Assembly: GCA_013289765.1 (NCBI GenBank) | Contig: JABCZI010000001.1 | Span: 186,001-250,000, forward strand | DNA length: 64,000 nucleotides | From: Acidobacteriota bacterium | GTDB taxonomy: Bacteria > Acidobacteriota > Terriglobia > Terriglobales > Acidobacteriaceae | Reading direction: 5' to 3' | In this document: positions 59,198-64,000 of the stretch, piece by piece | How the letters are laid out: each line of letters begins with the position of its first letter | How positions within the stretch are numbered: position 1 is the stretch's first letter | Position numbers and translations under genes: made by a program | Notes under the pieces: model-generated | Databases searched by the model: none | What the model was told of the DNA's origin: nothing | Seen by the model: only the letters and a program-made list of their open reading frames with translations

Positions 59198-59937
59198 AAG
59201 CGATGATTCTGGCAGCCGGCCTGGGCACGCGGCTGCGGCCACTCACCAACGATCGTCCCAAGGCGCTGGTAGAAGTGGCGGGGCGCACGCTGCTGGAAAT
59301 TACAATTGCGCGCTTGCGCGAGTTTGGCGTGAGCGAGGTGATCGTCAACGTCCATCACTTTGCCGATATGGTTGTCGAGTATCTGACGAAGAATAAGAAC
59401 TTCGGCATGCGGATTGAAATTTCGCGGGAAGACGATTTACTCGATACTGGCGGAGGTTTAAGAAAGGCTGCCTGGTTTTTTCTGGAAAATTCCAGAGACG
59501 AACCGTTCATTCTGCACAACGTCGACGTCATCAGCACGATTGACCTCAGTAGCATGGTGCAGTTTCATAAGGAGCGTAAGGCGCTAGCTACACTGGCGGT
59601 GCAGGCGCGAGAAACATTTCGATACTTGCTGTTCGACGAGCATCTGCGGCTTGCCGGAAGGCTCGCCGGTCAGAACGGGCAGGCGGAATTTGTTCGGCCT
59701 TCGCGGCAACTTGAGATTCAGGCCCTGGCATTCTCCGGCATCCACATAATCTCGCCGCGTTTGCTGTCGATGATGACCGAGGACGGAGCTTTCTCCATCA
59801 TCACCTCCTACCTCCAGTTCGCCAAGCAGGGGGAACCAATCATCGGCTTTCGTTCCGATGAATATTACTGGCGTGATCTGGGACGGCCCGAGAACGTGGC
59901 GCAGGCGGAGAAGGATTTCAGGGACAAGGTTCTGTAG
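59194..59937 (+). CDS. Nucleotidyltransferase, MurU-like (MurNAc-1-P uridylyltransferase)
   Basis: This 247-residue enzyme has the sugar-nucleotidyltransferase signature LAAGLGTRLRPLTNDRPKAL at the N-terminus, a GGGLRKA stretch and HNVDVIST (metal-binding Asp). It overlaps the kinase-RapZ gene by ATGA, so the two are translated together. In the AmgK-MurU route this enzyme turns MurNAc-1-phosphate into UDP-MurNAc, bypassing de novo synthesis. Glucose-1-phosphate or mannose-1-phosphate could also be substrates by sequence alone. Confidence 0.85.
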   Translation: MKAMILAAGLGTRLRPLTNDRPKALVEVAGRTLLEITIARLREFGVSEVIVNVHHFADMVVEYLTKNKNFGMRIEISREDDLLDTGGGLRKAAWFFLENSRDEPFILHNVDVISTIDLSSMVQFHKERKALATLAVQARETFRYLLFDEHLRLAGRLAGQNGQAEFVRPSRQLEIQALAFSGIHIISPRLLSMMTEDGAFSIITSYLQFAKQGEPIIGFRSDEYYWRDLGRPENVAQAEKDFRDKVL

Positions 59938-60056
59938 CTTGCCTTCAATTCTTCGTTACGAAACGTTCCGGATAGGCGTGAGCATGCTGCCTCCAGCTCA
60001 ATGAGCGTAATCGAGATTTTGCAACGGCCACCCTCCGAAGCTAGAATCCCAGCAGG

Positions 60057-60470
60057 ATGAAGAACTCCTGCTCGCGCCTTAGGTACTGTGCAGCCGCTCT
60101 CCTGCTGATCATGGCTATCGGATGCAGGCCTAAGAACGAGGATATGCTTGTGGCACATGTGCAAGGGGACGTGTTTCTGCCACACTTGAGCGCTAGCCTC
60201 TGGAACTTCAGCGAAGTCGTTGAGTGCCAAATCGCGAGCCGCACATCCATTCCACCAGACGCACGCGGCGACTTGCTGCTGTGCGGTGAGAAAACGCAGC
60301 TCGCGTGGTCACAGACTTGGCTGCGGCCTGACATCACGGCCCAGATTTACGCTGCAGCCGAGAAACAGGCCGTTGAGTTCCGCAGCGTCGGGCATCCGCT
60401 ACTCGGTAATAAATCCAAACCTCGCTCGTGGCAGTGCAGGAAGACACCGGACCGAGTGGTGTGTGATTAG
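60057..60470 (+). CDS. Predicted lipoprotein (137 aa)
   Basis: ATG 60057 starts a lipoprotein signal peptide: basic MKNSCSRLRYCAAALLLIMA then IGC, a lipobox with Cys23. The mature part is 115 residues with five more cysteines (including VVECQIA, LLLCGEK and WQCRKT), which may form disulfides in the periplasm. I do not recognise the family. It is 119 bases after the nucleotidyltransferase gene. Confidence 0.65.
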   Translation: MKNSCSRLRYCAAALLLIMAIGCRPKNEDMLVAHVQGDVFLPHLSASLWNFSEVVECQIASRTSIPPDARGDLLLCGEKTQLAWSQTWLRPDITAQIYAAAEKQAVEFRSVGHPLLGNKSKPRSWQCRKTPDRVVCD

Positions 60471-60810
60471 GAAAAGTCCGTTAGTTTACCTACCTGTTGA
60501 AACCAGGCGATAGCGCCTATTGACCCCCAATTTGTAATTGATTCCATGACAATGTCGGCGCCCACTCCCGAGTAATCGCGACGGCTTCCGTTACGGCTTC
60601 GAATTTCTCACCTCAGCGATGCCCGGCGCGAAATATCCACCGCGTCTGCGAAGTCCTCGCCGCCAAATCCTGATGCGTTCAGGTTTTAATTACCCAATCA
60701 CAAAATTGCCCAATCACCTAATTTTCTTCAATTACCCCCGTAACTTTCTCCTCACTCCCCCACGTTCTACCATTGCCCCTGGCTGAGCTTTCTGAGGGGG
60801 AAGCTTCGAA
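60471..60810. other. Intergenic region upstream of the hybrid kinase
   Basis: This stretch of 340 bases has a short hairpin (AGGCG/CGCCT around 60507-60520) that may end the lipoprotein transcript. A run of ACCCAATCAC / GCCCAATCAC words lies at 60695-60720. No ORF or known RNA is seen. The kinase promoter is presumably here. Confidence 0.4.
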
Positions 60811-63393
<2,583 letters not shown>

Positions 63394-63425
63394 CCCGGAA
63401 GACTGACGTGGAGGATTAACGAGGA

Positions 63426-63481
63426 GAGCTAACGTGGAAGAGCTAACGTGGAAGAGCTAACGTGGAAGAGCTAACGTGGAA
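63426..63481 (+). repeat. Four tandem 14-bp repeats at the edge of a family A copy
   Basis: GAGCTAACGTGGAA occurs four times head to tail without mismatch (63426-63481) and its last copy merges into the GTGGAAGAGCGGCGC start of the family A repeat. It looks like replication slippage at the repeat boundary. Confidence 0.9.
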
Positions 63482-63540
63482 GAGCGGCGCTTCAGCGCCG
63501 CTTAAAGCGTCCAGATGATTTGGGGCTTTAGCCCCCGAGG
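63475..63540 (+). repeat. Repeat family A, full two-hairpin copy
   Basis: CGTGGAAGAGCGGCGCTTCA with GGCGCTTCAGCGCC palindrome, a spacer, then GGGGCTTTAGCCCC. It lies between the histidine kinase and superoxide dismutase genes. Confidence 0.85.
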
Positions 63541-63658
63541 TTCCTAAAACTTCTGCTCACAACCACTCCACGATTCCCGTCAACAAACCTCCAGCCCCTT
63601 TCGCCTGAATCTGTACCCCCGATCTCATCATCAGTACAATAAGACACTGGAGGAAATC

Positions 63659-64000
63659 ATGGCTCACGAACTACCAGCCCTTCCCTACGACTACGCAGCG
63701 CTTGAACCCGTCATCGACAAGCAGACGATGACCCTGCACCACGACATGCACCACGGTGCCTACGTTAAGAATCTCAACGGGGCCATCGAAAAGCATCCCG
63801 AGCTGTCCAAGAAAAGTCCGGAAGATTTACTTCGCAACCTCAATTCGATTCCCGAAGACATTCGCGCCACAGTCCGCAACAACGGAGGCGGCCACGTCAA
63901 TCACTCCATGTTCTGGAAGATCATGAAGCCCAAAGGCGGAGGCGACCCCAACGGCCCCATCGCGCAAGTCATCAGCAAAACTTTCGGCAACTTCAAAGAC
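63659..64000 (+). CDS. Superoxide dismutase (Fe/Mn), 5' part
   Basis: ATG 63659 lies a few bases after GGAGGA; 114 codons are visible before the window ends. The N-terminus AHELPALPYDYAALEPVID is the Fe/Mn-SOD start. Metal ligand His27 (TLHHDMHHGAYV) and the second His in GGHVNHSMFW (His82) are present; the Asp and last His ligands are beyond the edge. The enzyme converts superoxide to peroxide and oxygen. Metal preference cannot be fixed without the rest. Confidence 0.95.
   Translation, partial: MAHELPALPYDYAALEPVIDKQTMTLHHDMHHGAYVKNLNGAIEKHPELSKKSPEDLLRNLNSIPEDIRATVRNNGGGHVNHSMFWKIMKPKGGGDPNGPIAQVISKTFGNFKD

Overview
The window reads as a chromosomal segment of an Acidobacteriota bacterium, most like the Terriglobia / 'Candidatus Koribacter' group. 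The basis is gene content and style: three genes of the futalosine menaquinone route (mqnA, mqnC, mqnD), a pilMNOPQ cluster with AMIN domains, many secreted proteins of unknown function, frequent TTG/GTG starts, and several families of short palindromic repeats between genes. No rRNA, tRNA or CRISPR array was found. Assignment to phylum is inference; no marker gene was compared.

Layout. 1-17.4 kb is mostly housekeeping: a truncated family-2 glycosyltransferase, mqnC, a DUF805/SRPBCC-like membrane protein, a VTT-domain protein, mqnA, dprA, a four-helix-bundle cassette bounded by inverted repeats, topA, bioY, mqnD, a HAD phosphatase, an HD-GYP protein, fabI, tsaE and a PilZ-like protein. At 17.6-19.9 kb a Gfo/Idh/MocA oxidoreductase gene is split by a foreign, more AT-rich insert of about 1.18 kb that carries three small ORFs and a structured leader but no recombinase. 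This is the strongest candidate here for something undescribed.

19.9-28.8 kb (all minus strand) holds the NAD(P)HX repair enzyme, two APC amino-acid permeases, thiE-accC-accB and an M24 peptidase. 28.9-35 kb is the type IV pilus alignment complex and secretin (pilM-N-O-P-Q), read leftwards behind a small excisionase-like HTH gene. 35.4-41 kb is rich in envelope proteins: a Gln-rich secreted protein, a Tyr/Gly-rich secreted protein with a heptapeptide repeat, DoxX and a tandem pair of predicted outer-membrane barrels.

41-52.4 kb carries DedA, an alpha/beta hydrolase, argD, a lipid A-type acyltransferase, a SYLF protein, a response regulator lacking the phosphoacceptor Asp and followed by a structured RNA/terminator region, a peroxiredoxin, a RibD-C reductase, a MIP18-type Fe-S factor and a P1 peptidase. 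52.9-54 kb is a repeat-dense island with a RAYT transposase enclosed by a perfect 41-bp inverted REP pair. 54.3-64 kb has two unknown or poorly known proteins, an AlaX-type editing enzyme, an AmgK-like kinase fused to a RapZ C-terminal domain and overlapping a MurU-like nucleotidyltransferase (cell-wall sugar recycling), a lipoprotein, a large hybrid histidine kinase and the start of superoxide dismutase.

Functional links: mqnA/C/D act in one pathway but are scattered over 11 kb and both strands. AccB/AccC feed fatty-acid synthesis together with FabI, and BioY imports the biotin AccB needs. PilZ, HD-GYP and the pil cluster fit c-di-GMP-linked surface motility, though that link is inferred from family knowledge only.
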